From the NCBI GenBank assembly GCA_965153355.1, contig OZ231127.1, positions 68,014,001 through 68,078,000 of the forward strand: a stretch of 64,000 bases of DNA, written 5' to 3'. Position numbers and translations under genes: made by a program. Under the pieces are notes generated by a model that was not told the DNA's origin, did not search any database, and was given only the letters and a program-made list of their open reading frames with translations. Of this stretch, positions 11,449 to 23,211 are shown one piece after another. The first letter of the stretch is position 1. Each line of letters starts with the position of its first letter. Origin of the DNA: Flaccisagitta enflata. Its lineage: Eukaryota; Chaetognatha; Sagittoidea; Aphragmophora.

Positions 11449-11915
11449 AACAAAACATGCAAGGAAAATCATGGATATCCTTGGAATTTTTGAGTGAGCT
11501 TTTGACAATGATGAGGATGATATTCATGATAGTTTTGATACTCATTGACAGCTCCTGATCAAACGCCAGTCAGAGCTCTAAAGAATCTTGTAGGCTTAAA
11601 TTCTAAATTAAAACCTCATGAATAGAATGCATCATGCTGTACAAGTTGTATTTCCTGCCCTTTTTTGCCACGATTAGCTACAATATGTCCCACCGATTAC
11701 CATGAAATACAAAGGAAAAAAAGACCTAAGTCTCAAACTCAAAATCACTAGCGTGTTGGGACATTGATCACCAATTCCCTATTGCATCATTCGATATTTA
11801 AAATAAATTTTGTTGCCTTAATGGATCTCATCTTTTTTCACTCTCTAAGTACTGGTCTCATGGATTTTCATTGTCAGTTGTTGCTCCACTTTAAAAGACT
11901 ATAATTCCACCAAAA

Positions 11916-12398
11916 TTAATCATGGTGGAATTTTTTCATATGAGGTTGTAGATGACCCTTGTTATTAAAAGAAGAAGGACAAAATTTGCATTTGTATAGA
12001 CCTTCTTGCGTATGAATTTTCTTGTGATTATTAAAGTTACCCTTGTTGGCAAATTCAGATGGGCAGAGTTGGCACTTGAAAGGCTTGTTCCCAGTGTGTA
12101 CTGCTTGCATGTGTGATGCAACGTGGTGCTTGCGATTAAAGGCCTGGTCGCATAAGGTGCACTTGTATGGTTTTTCTCCGGTGTGAATCCGTATGTGTTT
12201 TCTTAGCGAGCTGTTGTCCGTAAAGGCTCTTGGACAGAAATCACACTGGAAGGGTTTTTCGCCCTTATGGACCAATTTATGGACTGTCAAGCTGACATTG
12301 TGAGAAAAAGCCGCCGTACACAAATTGCATTTGAAAGGTTTTTCTTTGGTATGGGTCCTCATCAGGGTGTCACAAAATTTTTTGCTTCCTTTGAGCAA
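11916..12398 (-). CDS. C2H2 zinc-finger protein, five fingers (probably last exon or fragment)
   Basis: The open frame codes 160 residues and ends in TAA. Five complete C2H2 fingers are seen: C24-C27-H40-H44, C52-C55-H68-H72, C80-C83-H96-H101, C109-C112-H125-H129 and C137-C140-H153-H158, joined by TGEKP-like linkers (KGEKP, TGEKP, TGNKP, TQEGL). A partial finger precedes them: RTHTKEKP is kept but the first zinc histidine is replaced by Leu (LMRTHT). Known: tandem fingers of this kind bind DNA and usually act as nuclear transcription regulators. The frame opens at a TTG, not ATG; the first in-frame ATG (Met13, LMRTH) lies inside the partial finger. So this is probably a 3' exon of a larger gene, or a pseudogene fragment. 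No effector domain (KRAB, SCAN, BTB, ZAD) is visible. Confidence 0.72.
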   Translation of the reverse strand: MLKGSKKFCDTLMRTHTKEKPFKCNLCTAAFSHNVSLTVHKLVHKGEKPFQCDFCPRAFTDNSSLRKHIRIHTGEKPYKCTLCDQAFNRKHHVASHMQAVHTGNKPFKCQLCPSEFANKGNFNNHKKIHTQEGLYKCKFCPSSFNNKGHLQPHMKKFHHD

Positions 12399-12635
12399 AA
12401 ATTCTCCACCTGTCCCTTCCTACTGGGTACGTGTATGATAACCGCAAGTTGATAACAAGTTGATAACCGCAAGTTGAACGCCTTATGTAACATGATTCAC
12501 CTAGTCACAAAGTATCAGATGATCAGGGGTTCCCAAAGCCACGTAAGTAAGTTAGTGCATGAAGGAATGAGATGGTGAGAGGGACAGAGTCCCGAAAGAC
12601 GCCCATTACCCATGCTTGAGCTGATAGAAATCATA

Positions 12636-12708
12636 GAAAAATTTTTGGAAAATTTTTTGGAAAATTTTTTGGAAAATTTTTTGGAAAATTTTTTAGAAAA
12701 TTTTTAGG
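12636..12708 (+). repeat. 12-bp tandem repeat TTTTTTGGAAAA
   Basis: Five to six near-perfect units of a sequence that is itself nearly palindromic. Confidence 0.85.
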
Positions 12709-13225
12709 GTAGAGACACCTAGGCGCTCAATATTCCAGTACCCAGAAATTGAGATTTGAGCCCTAAGGCGGGGGTTGTTGAGCCTTGAGGCTAGGATTTT
12801 TAAGGCATGATATTTGTATAAACTAGAATTTCATCAAAATACATGTGGATTTAAGAAGACTTTACATATAATGAAAAAAAAATGACGCAGGGTCACAATA
12901 TCCTTGCAGACAGGTGGGCAGTACGTTGAGTCAGAATATGTTGCTTTTATCTTACCACCATGATCAATAGCTCATTTTATAGATCTCCGCGAATTGATTT
13001 AAAAGTTCAAATCTCATTGCAGTGAGAATCCTAAACCCTTAGGCGCAGAGCATGCAAAAAATGAAAGAAACCATTTTTGACCTTTTTCAAAAAAAATTTT
13101 CTCTAATTTCATTCTGTATCAATCTGTTTTGTTAACCAGATCATTGGAGATTGTGGGAGATACGTTTAGACGTGTGATGATGCGGGCAAGCATAATGGGG
13201 AAAAACTAGAGCTGTTTAAGTGAAT

Positions 13226-13416
13226 AAAAACAAGGCTGGATACACTGCTACCGCGTGCAGGTGGGCAGGGGCCATATTTCAGGTCACCAGACCATTTGGA
13301 CAGGAGCCGTAAGGTCAAAGAAATAAAATCATAAAAAAAAGTAAAGTGTGACCAGCCAACCGACGGACAAAGCGGGTTGTATATATAATTGTAGAGTCGC
13401 GTGCACGCGACTAAGA
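13226..13416 (-). repeat. A-family repeat, full length
   Basis: On the minus strand: head TTAGTCGCGTGCACGCGACT, CTACAA, a short (TCGG) tract, GGTGACCTGAAATATGG and CCCTGCCCACCTGCACGCG, ending CCAGCCTTG. The tail has lost four bases beside the stem. Confidence 0.75.
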
Positions 13417-13745
13417 ATAAAGGATGTTTCATTCTCCATTATGGGCAGCTGCCATAGGAGCACATCTCTATTCTCTTTCTTTTTTCTTTGCTAAAATGTG
13501 AATATTTCAAAGAGGATATTGCTCAAAATCATTAGTATATGTTCTCTAAGGATTTTGCTTCTTTGGCAGTCATAGATGAATATGCTCCCTAGCCACGGCT
13601 AAACCAGCAGTATTCTTAATTCTTAAAGAAAATACTACACATTTCATACTTCATTTGTTTTCTTATTATGCTTGCCCCCATAATCACAAGTCGCAAAAGC
13701 GTTTCATGGGCAGCGGAACCCGATGCCCCTAAGTTTGTGTATACG

Positions 13746-13987
13746 CACCTTGATCTGGGGGCTGAGAAAAACCTGAGATGAATCTAGCATGTTTCAATAG
13801 CTTAATTTACATGAAAAGCGTACTTCTAGTTGACCCAGTGAGATGAAATTTTTACTGAAGCTCTGCAAAACCATCGGCTTTCTTCATGTAAAATTTCATC
13901 CCACTGGGGCAACTAGAAGTATGCTTTTCATGTAATTTAAGCTATTGAGATTCATCTCGGGTTTTTCTCAGCCCCCAGATCAAGGTG
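13746..13987. mobile_element. 242-bp hairpin element with 5-bp duplication ATACG
   Basis: The arms CACCTTGATCTGGGGGCTGA... (13746) and its complement (to 13987) pair for about 105 bases with few mismatches, around a short loop near 13860-13885. ATACG lies at both 13741-13745 and 13988-13992. It has no coding frame. Confidence 0.75.
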
Positions 13988-14006
13988 ATACGGGAATGAG
14001 AGGAGA

Positions 14007-14645
14007 GGGGCAGCGGCCCCAGAGGACTTGATTTTGGTGCCAACGGACCTGATTTGAGGTCTTGGAGGCCAGAGAGGAGTGAATTGGGCCTGGAGGTGGT
14101 GGACAAATGAGGGATATGAGAAGCTGGTTTTAGGGTCTGAGAGGTGTGATTTGGGGTCTGGAAGGCTTGATTATGGGTCTGAAAGGCCTGATTTAGGGTC
14201 TGAGAGTTCTAATTTGGAGTCTGAAGGCCTGATTTGGGGTTTGAGAGGCTTAATTTTGGGTCTGAGTGGCCTGATCAGTGGTCTGAGTGACCTGATCTGT
14301 GGTCTGAGTAGCCTAATCTGTAGTCTGAGTGGCCTGATCTGTGGTCTGAGTGGCCTGATCTGTGGTCTGAGTGGCCTGATCTGTGGTCTGAGTGGCCTGA
14401 TCTGTGGTCTGAGTGGCCTGATCTGTGGTCTGAGTAGCCTGATCTGTGGTCTGAGTGGCCTGATCTGTGGTCTTAGTGGCCTGATTTGGGGTCTGAATGG
14501 CCAGATTTGGGGTCTGAGAAGCCTTGTTTGGGGTCTGAGAGGTCTAGTTTTGGGTCTGAGGGGCCTGATTTGATGCCTAAAATGCCTGAGAGGTCTAATT
14601 TGGGGTCTGAAATAGCTTCATTTGCGGTCTGAGAGGCCTGTTTTG
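14007..14645 (+). repeat. 21-bp minisatellite behind a B-type head
   Basis: GGGGCAGCGGCCCC (14007-14020) is followed by units close to GTGGTCTGAGTGGCCTGATC. The most uniform part, about 10 units, is 14280-14480. Because 21 is a multiple of three, the array reads as an open 164-codon frame of a GLSGLIC heptad, which I take as a by-product, not a gene. A (GACAGACG)-like tract follows at 14655. Confidence 0.75.
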
Positions 14646-14864
14646 AGGCTTCTGGGGGGATGGACAGACAGACGGACGGAAGGAAACTGGAGAAATTTGT
14701 CCAGTTCCCGGAATCACGGAGTCATCGGCCTCGGGATACTGCTCAAAAACACATTATAATTCATATTAGGAATTATTGAGGAAAGCTGAGTTTGTCACAA
14801 ATCTTATGTCAGATTGCAGTGTCAGGGACCTTTTTAAAGCCTCATCAACCTAATCCTGACCTCA

Positions 14865-15160
14865 GTGTCTGCATCCTGGCCTCAGCGACTTAACGCCAGC
14901 CCCAGCAACCTGATCCTGGCCACAGCAACTTTATTCGGGCTTCAGCAAGCCAATCATGGCCACAGCAATCTTATCCCAGCCTCAGTGACCTTATTCTGGC
15001 CTCAACAACTTAATCTTGCAATCAACTCGGTAACCCAATACCAGCCTCTGCAACCTGATGTCAGCCTCAGCAACTTTATCCCAATTTCAGCAACTTGATG
15101 CCAGCATCTAATCCTGGCCTTATTGACCTAAACCTGGTCTCAGTCTCAGTAATATTCTCA
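14865..15160 (+). repeat. Degenerate minisatellite, about 21-bp unit
   Basis: Units close to CCTCAGCAACCTGATCCTGG repeat with divergence. The core resembles the interior of the 30-kb B element (CTGGCCTCAGAGAC). Confidence 0.65.
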
Positions 15161-15292
15161 CCTCAACAACCTAACTATGGCAAAAAAAAAAAAACCGAAC
15201 AACTTTTGAGAGAGCAAAAAAGTATGAAGATTTTGACCAATTTGCATAAAATTTACAGTGAATGATAACCATGATATTGGATATTTCTAACG

Positions 15293-15983
15293 TGAGAATT
15301 GAGTAGCTTATCCTTTCCGTCTATCGAAAAAGCACGTGGTTGAATCGAAAACATTTATTCATCGCATCGACACGTCAAATCTACAAAAGGGACAAAAAGG
15401 GGGAGAAACCATTAGGCTTAGCTAAAGGGCGTAAAGAAATACAAACAATTTAATACACAGAAAACAATATCAACTTCAACTTACTATGGTCGGACGGTTC
15501 CTGCTTGCACCACGGACTGCTACTGACAAACGACCACGCGCTCCAGTATTTAAGAGCAAATACAAAAAGTAGTTCCCAAACTCAACCATCACCCACGCGC
15601 ATAGATACTTTTAGAGCGACAGTGAAGCGGTTCAAAACTGGTGACGCAATGCCCGAATATGGCAATAACGATAAAGCGTGCGCGGATGAATACAACCATG
15701 ATGACGTCAGCCAATGAACGACGAGTGAACGATAACTGAACATTCACGAGGCAATACGAGTTGCTAATGATAAACGAAAGATGGCGGGTCGCAAAAAGAG
15801 CATCTAATATCATACACCCCCATCTAGAAATCAAACAAAACAATAGATTTCTAACCAACACTAAACTACCCACAACCCATCCAAAACCCATGAATGAGCT
15901 AGCTAACATAATGATACTGTTTGAACACAATGAACAATGATAACGTAAGACGCAACATGAGAACGATGAAGTAAAGTCATTCA
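15293..15983 (-). repeat. Candidate 3' LTR of the BEL/Pao element
   Basis: On the minus strand the segment starts TGAATGAC directly after the polypurine tract and has AATAAA at 15359-15354. A possible end is AATTCTCA at 15293, giving TG...CA termini and about 690 bp. A TTAAATA box near 15547 could be promoter-like. The inner end is a guess because no second LTR is present for comparison. Confidence 0.5.
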
Positions 15984-17161
15984 TCTCCCCCACCATCGAT
16001 TACCACCTCCTCCACCTTCTCATCTTCCCCTTCGCGTTCGAGGAGGATGATTTTCCTGACATCACGTTCGAGGGATTGACCGGATGAGATTCGGATGTGG
16101 ACACGACGAACGAGTCCATCTTCACTGGGGACGGTACCCGTCACGATGGCCAAGGGCCAGCGTTCCCTGGGCATAGATTCTTCAACGTGGAGGACGAGAT
16201 CACCCTTGGCGATGTTGCGTTGACGACAGATCCACTTGGACCTCTTCTGGAGACTTGCAACGTACTCTGTGGTCCACTGCTTCCAAAACGAGTCGAGGAT
16301 TGGACGAAGGACATCCTTCGATCGACGCAGCTCCGTTCCAGTGAGCGGCACCGATGGGAGAGCGTCGGACGAAAGGACCAGATGAGACATCGCTGGATTG
16401 AGGAAATGCGCTGGTGTCAGCGGCCGAAGATCTTGAGGATCAGAAGAGAATCGTGTCAACGGGCGGCGGTTGACGATCCCTGCAGCGACTTGGACAATGG
16501 TGCGGAAGCGTTCGTACTGGATATCACCGGAGGAGAGACCCGAGGAGGACATACCCCCAATGGTCTTCTTCACCACTCCGACGAGACGTTCCCAACTTCC
16601 ACCTTGATGCGGTGCGTGAGGCGGAATGAAGATCCACTCGATGCCCACTGGACGAGGGTCAGCCTCGGTTTTCCACTCGGCGAGCATCGACTGCAGCAAA
16701 TTGTTGGCGCCGACGAGATTGGTCCCCCGATCGCTGTGGAGACGCTTGACGGAAGGGTAGAAGGAGTGAAAACGCTGTAAGGTTTCGATGAACGTCTGAG
16801 CTTCCAAATCCTTCACTACTTCAAGAAAGACTGCTCTGACTCGCATGCAGCAGAACAACACCACCCACACCTTCTTCCCATAACGGCCAGACTTAACTGA
16901 GATGGGGCCGAAGAGATCCACTCCAGTGTCTGTGAAAGGCGGCGCGACTTCGATGCGATAAGATGGGAGAGGCGCCATCTGTTGCTGCTCGGGATGGCGA
17001 TGACGACGGCGACACGTGAGGCATCGCCACAGAACCTTCTTGACGGCTTGGCGACCCTTGATGATCCAAAACTGATGGCGTAGCTCGGAGAGAACATACT
17101 CGATGCCGGCGTGACCAAATTCCTCATGAATGAATTTGATGAGATCTCTACAAAAAGTCAA
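15977..17161 (-). pseudogene. pol: BEL/Pao pol, integrase and DUF5641-like C-terminus
   Basis: The frame codes 394 residues. Seen: an H2C2 zinc-binding region (H12, H17, C47, C50); the integrase catalytic core with D82 (DTGVDLFGP), D144 (LHSDRGTN) and E191 (GGSWERL), the D-D-E triad; and a C-terminal part (about 285-380) resembling the DUF5641 domain that follows integrase in BEL/Pao polyproteins. Known: integrase inserts the cDNA of the element into the host genome. The core shows no frameshift or stop, so the copy may be young. The frame opens at TTG and reaches a TAA about 50 bases further upstream, with no ATG, and the stop TGA overlaps the first bases of the LTR. It cannot be expressed alone as a normal pol. 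Confidence 0.85.
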
Positions 17162-17389
17162 GAAAAAAAGCTCCAGCTTTCGTTCTTCATCTTTTTTCTT
17201 TTCCGATTACTTGCCTCACAATTAAATCCACATTCATATCAAACTCAATGATTTCATAGATCTTTTTTGCTTAGAGAGAGAAGAGAGAAAACAGTAGAGA
17301 GGTGAGAGAAGAGGCAAGAGAGTAGAGAGATTCAAAGAAGAAAGCAAAAGTAAAAAATAAATCACATGTACTCATTCGCGCACGCACTG

Positions 17390-17492
<103 letters not shown>

Positions 17493-17794
17493 CGCTCAAA
17501 CTGACCCTTTAAAATGGACAATTTTTGCAGCTCTCCGTGTGCAGAATGAGACCGAATGGTGCTCACGCATCCATCAAAAGCACAAATTGGTGAAAAAGAT
17601 TGATGTGAGAGAACATGGAAAAAAAGATTTTGGTGAAAAAAGGATTTGGAGGTGGGAAGCTAAAGAAGAAAGAAGCAAGGCCAGATGCAGGGATCGTGCA
17701 GCACGGCCAAGTTGCCAACAGTCGTTGGTAAGTGTGGTTGAGCAGGATCAGTTGAACCCTGAAGATAGCTCAAATGCCCAAAAAAGCACAGGTG

Positions 17795-17862
17795 TGATGG
17801 ACGGACGGATGGACAGACCGACCATAATGAAATATAGTCGCCTGCACGCGACTTTTACAAAA
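17795..17862 (-). repeat. A-family head fragment
   Basis: GACGGACGGATGGACAGACC then TAGTCGCCTGCACGCGACT: the tract and head in reverse, with one change in the palindrome. Confidence 0.55.
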
Positions 17863-17960
17863 TGGTAAATACATTGGAAAGCGGATAATCTCCTGAGCCA
17901 ACCGACCTAAATAATGATCTTTTTCGGCTATCATCGAAATTACGTAAGATTATCCTGATT

Positions 17961-18680
17961 TTTTTTAGTCGCACGCACGCAACTCTATAACCCGCTATGT
18001 CAGTCGGTCCATCTGTCCATCAGTCTGTCCAGCTGTAACACTGATGTAGTATCTAGGAAGCACTAATGGCTGATGGTATGTTTTCATCTATTGTGCTCAA
18101 AACTCATGTACCTGATTGTTCTTGAATATTTTTCTGTTAATACTAACTAGAAAAAAAAAGAGAAAAAGCAATCTTCAATCCAATTTAGGAACCGCGAGTT
18201 CAATTTGTCCATCACAAGTAAGAGGTGGTTGTGGAAAGAATAATAAATTTTGGTCATTTTGGCTGCAAAATTGGGCTACTTCTCTTTAAAAATCTGACTG
18301 AAAATCCATGAGATAATGAAACAAAAGCTCAAAAAATGGATTTTCAGTCAGATTTGTAAAGAGAAGTAGCCCAATTTTGCCATATTTGTAAGTGCATGAT
18401 CAACTTCAAATTAATGGCATTTCTAAACGGTTGGATGTACTGAGACAAGAGTGGGCTCAGATTGTAAATTTTTTGACGTAGATTAAAATGCTCATATGCT
18501 CATTATGTTTACTATCTAAAAGAAAAGATGAGATATCTCTCTTTAAATGTGCTGCCGAACATATTTCCTAGATATTATGTTTTATTACTGCCCCTGTCCA
18601 AATGCCTAGTTAGCATTTTTCATCACTACACCTGCCCATTCGCATGCGACCTGAGTAGCCGTGTATTTGGCCTTGTTTAT
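17961..18680 (+). repeat. A-family repeat, split by about 550 bp
   Basis: The head TTTTTTAGTCGCACGCACGC and (TCNGTCC)n are at 17961-18035, and the tail (CCTGCCCATTCGCATGCGAC ... TTTGGCCTTG) is at 18590-18680. The hairpin 18265-18380 lies between them. The stem is decayed. Confidence 0.55.
18265..18380. repeat. Hairpin repeat, arms about 44 bases
   Basis: GCAAAATTGGGCTACTTCTC ... is followed about 27 bases after its arm ends by the near-exact complement. No target duplication was found. It lies between the two halves of a split A-family repeat. Confidence 0.65.
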
Positions 18681-19099
18681 TTTTTTGTAAAGAATTCTCA
18701 CATACTACAATAGCCCGTTTGTTGATTAATCTGCAAGTTAAAAAAACATTGCCGTTGCCATCCCTTTGGTGTGGTTTGTATGGTTGGTACTCAATTGAGC
18801 TTCGTCAGGCAGCCCTGAGTGACGTGCGCTTGGCATTATATTCAGTTCATTCACACGATTGGACATGTAGCAGGATGAGAGACAAAAGAAACAAAGAAAC
18901 AATAACAAGAAAAGCCAATGAGTCGATCAAAACTCAAAAGTATGAGATGTAAAAGTTCAAGTGAAATTATGGAGGAAATCACATTGAGAAATGCGGTTGC
19001 GAAAATTTGGCTGTTGACTAATTCTTCCCATGTGTGATGCTGATTGCTGAAGTGCATGCCGCAACTCCGTGACAGATTCTCATAGTTTGTAATTGTATA

Positions 19100-19385
19100 G
19101 TCTACGTTTGACCATTTGACGCATCGTGTGTATGTCGACACATGGCAGCCCTGAGCAATGTGCGCTTGGCAGTTGGTCTTATGCTTGACCATTTGACGCA
19201 TCATGCATTTGTCGACACAACTCAGCTCTGAGTGAGGAGGCGCACTTGGTGGTACGTTTGACATTTGGCCATTTGGCGCATTGCGCGTCTGTTGACACAA
19301 GGCAGCCCTGAGTAACGTGCCATTTGGCGGTATGTCTGACGTTTGGCCATTTGGCGGACCGTGCGTCTGCTGCCACATCTCCATT
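19100..19385 (+). repeat. Minisatellite, about 78-80-bp unit
   Basis: Three to four diverged units with the cores TCGACACA, GCAGCCCTGAG and TTTGRCCATTTGGCGCAT. A fragment (CAGGCAGCCCTGAGTGACGT) is also at 18808. The minus-strand frame across it (a 181-codon reading) is the repeat translated and resembles no protein I know. Confidence 0.75.
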
Positions 19386-19969
19386 TTTAAACTCACAGTA
19401 GGACTCTTTTATTTGGTGCAAGTAGTCAGGTATCACATTTTTTTGTAAAAGGTACATTCGATCCATTTTTTACTCGTTGATAGGCTCATTTTTCTCTTTT
19501 CCCTCCTGGGGCTAAACTTTTTTTTCTGTTCAATATCTTTTTTTTTTTTGACGGATTTTCCGATTAAAGACCTTCAAAGACCTTCGTTTAAAAAAAGATC
19601 TTCATGGCCTCGTCTGAACGCGATATATCCACAAAATCCACGGCTCATCATCTGATCTGAGTTTACCTTTTGTTGATGAAAAAACAAAAGCTTTTGTTTT
19701 TTCTCATCAACTCCTGTCGCCATCTGTGTTATGTCATTTTTGTCACTCGTCTGATGACTTTGTCATGTCATCAGTCACTTTATCTCTTGTCTGTATATAA
19801 TCTCTTTATTTTCTTTCACCGTCTTTGTTATTTATTTCATCGGCTTCTACGTCATCACATTTTTGTCTTAAGTCCACTAATTAAAAGTTGAATCATCTTG
19901 TTATTTCATCACCTTTAAGGCCGTACCTGTCACCAATGTTGATTCATCACCGCATGGGAAAACCAATCA

Positions 19970-20022
19970 TCACCATCGTCATTGTCATCGTCATCATCAT
20001 CATTATCATCATCATCATCATT

Positions 20023-20053
<31 letters not shown>

Positions 20054-20063
20054 CCAATAATAC

Positions 20064-20096
<33 letters not shown>

Positions 20097-20203
20097 ATTA
20101 TCATTATCATCGTCATCATCATCGTCATCATCACCGTCATCATCATCGTCATCATCATCATCATCAATAATATCATCATCAATAATATCATCATCATCAT
20201 CAA

Positions 20204-20241
<38 letters not shown>

Positions 20242-20261
20242 ATATCATCATCGCTAACAAT

Positions 20262-20343
<82 letters not shown>
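19970..20343 (+). repeat. (ATC)n microsatellite
   Basis: An interrupted trinucleotide array of about 370 bases. All six frames across it stay open for long stretches because the array lacks stops. Confidence 0.95.
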
Positions 20344-20545
20344 ACCCCAGAGCCATGTTCATCTGTGGCATTTTGCGATTTGTAAGAATGTTTTTTTAAT
20401 CCCCGGAGTTTCAAAAAAAAAAAAAAGATTGTGACTCTTCTCTCAAAATGGATATTCATCCATACAGGACAAGGAAGAAAACGAAAAAGAAGGAAAGGGA
20501 AAAAAAAAAAGACAATGAGGATTAAGGATGGTATAAACTAAAACA

Positions 20546-20697
20546 AAAGGCCGGATACACGGCAATCCAGTCGCGGACGGTTGGGCAGGAGCCGTTATGC
20601 GAAAACCGCTCGCCATTCAAAAATGTTACGGACGGACGGACGGACCGACGGACCGACACGGCAAGGTGTAGAGTCGCGTGTCCGCGACTAAAAAGGC
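20546..20697 (-). repeat. A'-subfamily repeat, full length
   Basis: On the minus strand: head TTTTTAGTCGCGGACACGCG, a (TCGGTCCG) tract, then CCTGCCCAACCGTCCGCGAC and a GGATTGCCGTGTATCCGGCC end. The head GTCGCGGAC pairs exactly with the tail GTCCGCGAC. Confidence 0.75.
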
Positions 20698-21297
20698 TAG
20701 GTGTCCAGTGTCCACAATTGAGTGATTTTGTATGATGTTTTACAAACCGCCATATCTTGATTTTGTGGATGGCTCGACTCGTCGGCATTCCTTGATATTT
20801 ATTCAAAGGTAAACTGTAAAAACTTGATGTTATGGTAATTGTTGAAATTGAAAAACTGCCATGGGCCTGAAAAAATCCACGCCCAACAAGGTGGCAGTTA
20901 AACTACCCAAAACATTCGTTTTTAAAGTTCCGACTGTCTAGGATCTGATTAAAATTCATATTTGTTCCCGTCATATTTGTTCCCGTGATCGCGGAAAGAT
21001 CAATGAAAATTGTCAAAATTTTTATTTTTTTCTCTGTTAGGCTGAAAAATCAGACGGGTTAAGTCCGTCAACCCGCCCCAACCCCCCCCCCCCTCTCACG
21101 CCTTCAGCCAGGTGGGTGTCATCTGAATGCCAATCAAGGGAATGGAGGACGATCGTCAATAAACTGGCTTTTTCAAAGCGAGACTCATGTCAGAACTACC
21201 TAAACGCCGACTTCTTGGGACAGGAAAATAGAAAAAAAGAGGCGAAGAAAGAATGCATGGAAAGGAATTAAAAGATCAATATGGAATGAAAAAAGAA

Positions 21298-21301
21298 AGA
21301 G

Positions 21302-21388
<87 letters not shown>

Positions 21389-21401
21389 AAGACAGACAGA
21401 C

Positions 21402-21460
<59 letters not shown>

Positions 21461-21570
21461 CAAAAAGAAAGAAAGAAAGAAGGAAAGAAGGAAAGAAGGA
21501 AAGAAAGAAAGAGAGAAAGAAAAAAAGAAAGACAGACAGACAGACAGACAGACAGAAAGAAAGAAAGAAA
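21298..21570 (+). repeat. (GAAA)n/(CAGA)n compound microsatellite
   Basis: Blocks of GAAA alternate with blocks of CAGA. It is followed at 21815-22025 by (CAAAA)/(CAAA) arrays. Confidence 0.95.
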
Positions 21571-22085
21571 GCAGAAACTATGAAAGACCTCATCGATTAG
21601 GTCAATGGAGTCATTTGCATGTGCTTGTACAGCTCCCGGGATGGAAAGGGTGAAGGGTTGAAGGATTGTAAAGGGAAAAAGTGGAGGTGAGGGGGTGGAA
21701 AAATAATAAAGTGGGGTTGATGGATGGAAAAGGAAAGGAGTGGGGGTGAGGGGGTGGAAAGGAAGGAGTCGGGGTGAGGGCTGAGGGAGTTGAATGGGTT
21801 GAGAGTGACACAAAAAAAACAAAACAAAAACAAAAACAAGAACAAAAAAAAACAAAAAACAAAAAGACAAAAACAAAAACAAAGAAAATGACAATAAAAA
21901 CAAACAAAAAACAATTAATAAACAAAAACAACAAACAAACAAACAAACAAACAAACAAATAAAAACAAGAAAAAAAACAAGAAAAAGAAAAAAAACCAAA
22001 AACAAAAACACAAAACAAACAGACGAACAAAAAAGGTAGAGAAAAATGCGCGGGAGTCAGATTAAGCTTGAGATCTCGCCTCTAA

Positions 22086-22300
22086 ACAAAGCCGGATACG
22101 CAGAGCTGGAACTGCCCGACTGCTCCTGCCCAATGGGAAGGAGTTGTAATGGGTAATCCCACAAACGCATTTTAGGCACAAGTAGTGACGAAAAAAACGC
22201 CCAATTTTTGCCCAAAAAAAGTTGTAATTTATGAGTGTATCGGAAGGCTGAACGGACGCACCGACCATCCGATCAACGAACACAATTTATCATAGAGTTG
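22086..22300 (-). repeat. Decayed A-like repeat
   Basis: AAAGCCGGATACGCAGAGCT, CTGCTCCTGCCCAATGGGA, ACGGACGCACCGACC and GAGTTGTGTGAC follow the A order in reverse with much divergence. Confidence 0.4.
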
Positions 22301-22715
22301 TGTGACTGTGAAAGCAACATAAAAACCCATGAACGCTCAGCATATGTATTTTCATTCTCGAAATGAAAAAAAAAAACGAGATCCTCACTGTGGAGTCCAC
22401 AGCCATGAATCTTTATTTAAAAAAAACCCAATCTCATTCTATATCATTGACTGATATACATTTCATCATATAGTCCGTGGGCACAGGACAGATTTCGTCC
22501 ATTCTCAGAACTTAGATGAAAGACATTATTTTTCAACGACCTTTTTTTCTTTAAAAGCAAAGCCGTTAACAATTTAGCTTTTTTTTTCTTTTCTTTTTTT
22601 CCTCATTACACTCTTACAGCGAGTTTTTCCATTAGAAATGTGTCTTTGCTTTATTTTTTTTTCGTATTACACTATTCTTTTTTTTTAACATGTGCCTGCA
22701 GGATACCATTTTTTT

Positions 22716-23211
<496 letters not shown>

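Larger units (their letters stand above)
15293..17175 (-). mobile_element. BEL/Pao LTR retrotransposon, 3' part (integrase plus 3' LTR)
   Basis: The minus strand holds the integrase end of a BEL/Pao pol, then a polypurine tract (GGTGGGGGAGA, about 15984-15995) and a candidate 3' LTR starting TGAATGAC at 15983. No protease, reverse transcriptase or RNase H frame and no 5' LTR lie upstream; sequence beyond about 17175 is A/T-rich and then (CA)n. The copy is therefore 5'-truncated or interrupted. Confidence 0.8.

Noticed and set aside
13166-13432. Minus frame of 88 codons
   Set aside because: It lies across an A-family repeat and has no protein-like conservation.
16097-16780. Plus-strand frame of 227 codons
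   Set aside because: It is the antisense shadow of the BEL/Pao integrase.
18851-19396. Minus frame of 181 codons with repeated Cys-Gln-Gln and Pro-Asn-Gly
   Set aside because: It translates a 78-80-bp minisatellite; the repeats differ by indels that break the frame in other units.
19888-20459. Long Ser-, Ile- or Asp-rich open frames on both strands
   Set aside because: They are translations of the (ATC)n array, which has no stop codon in most frames.
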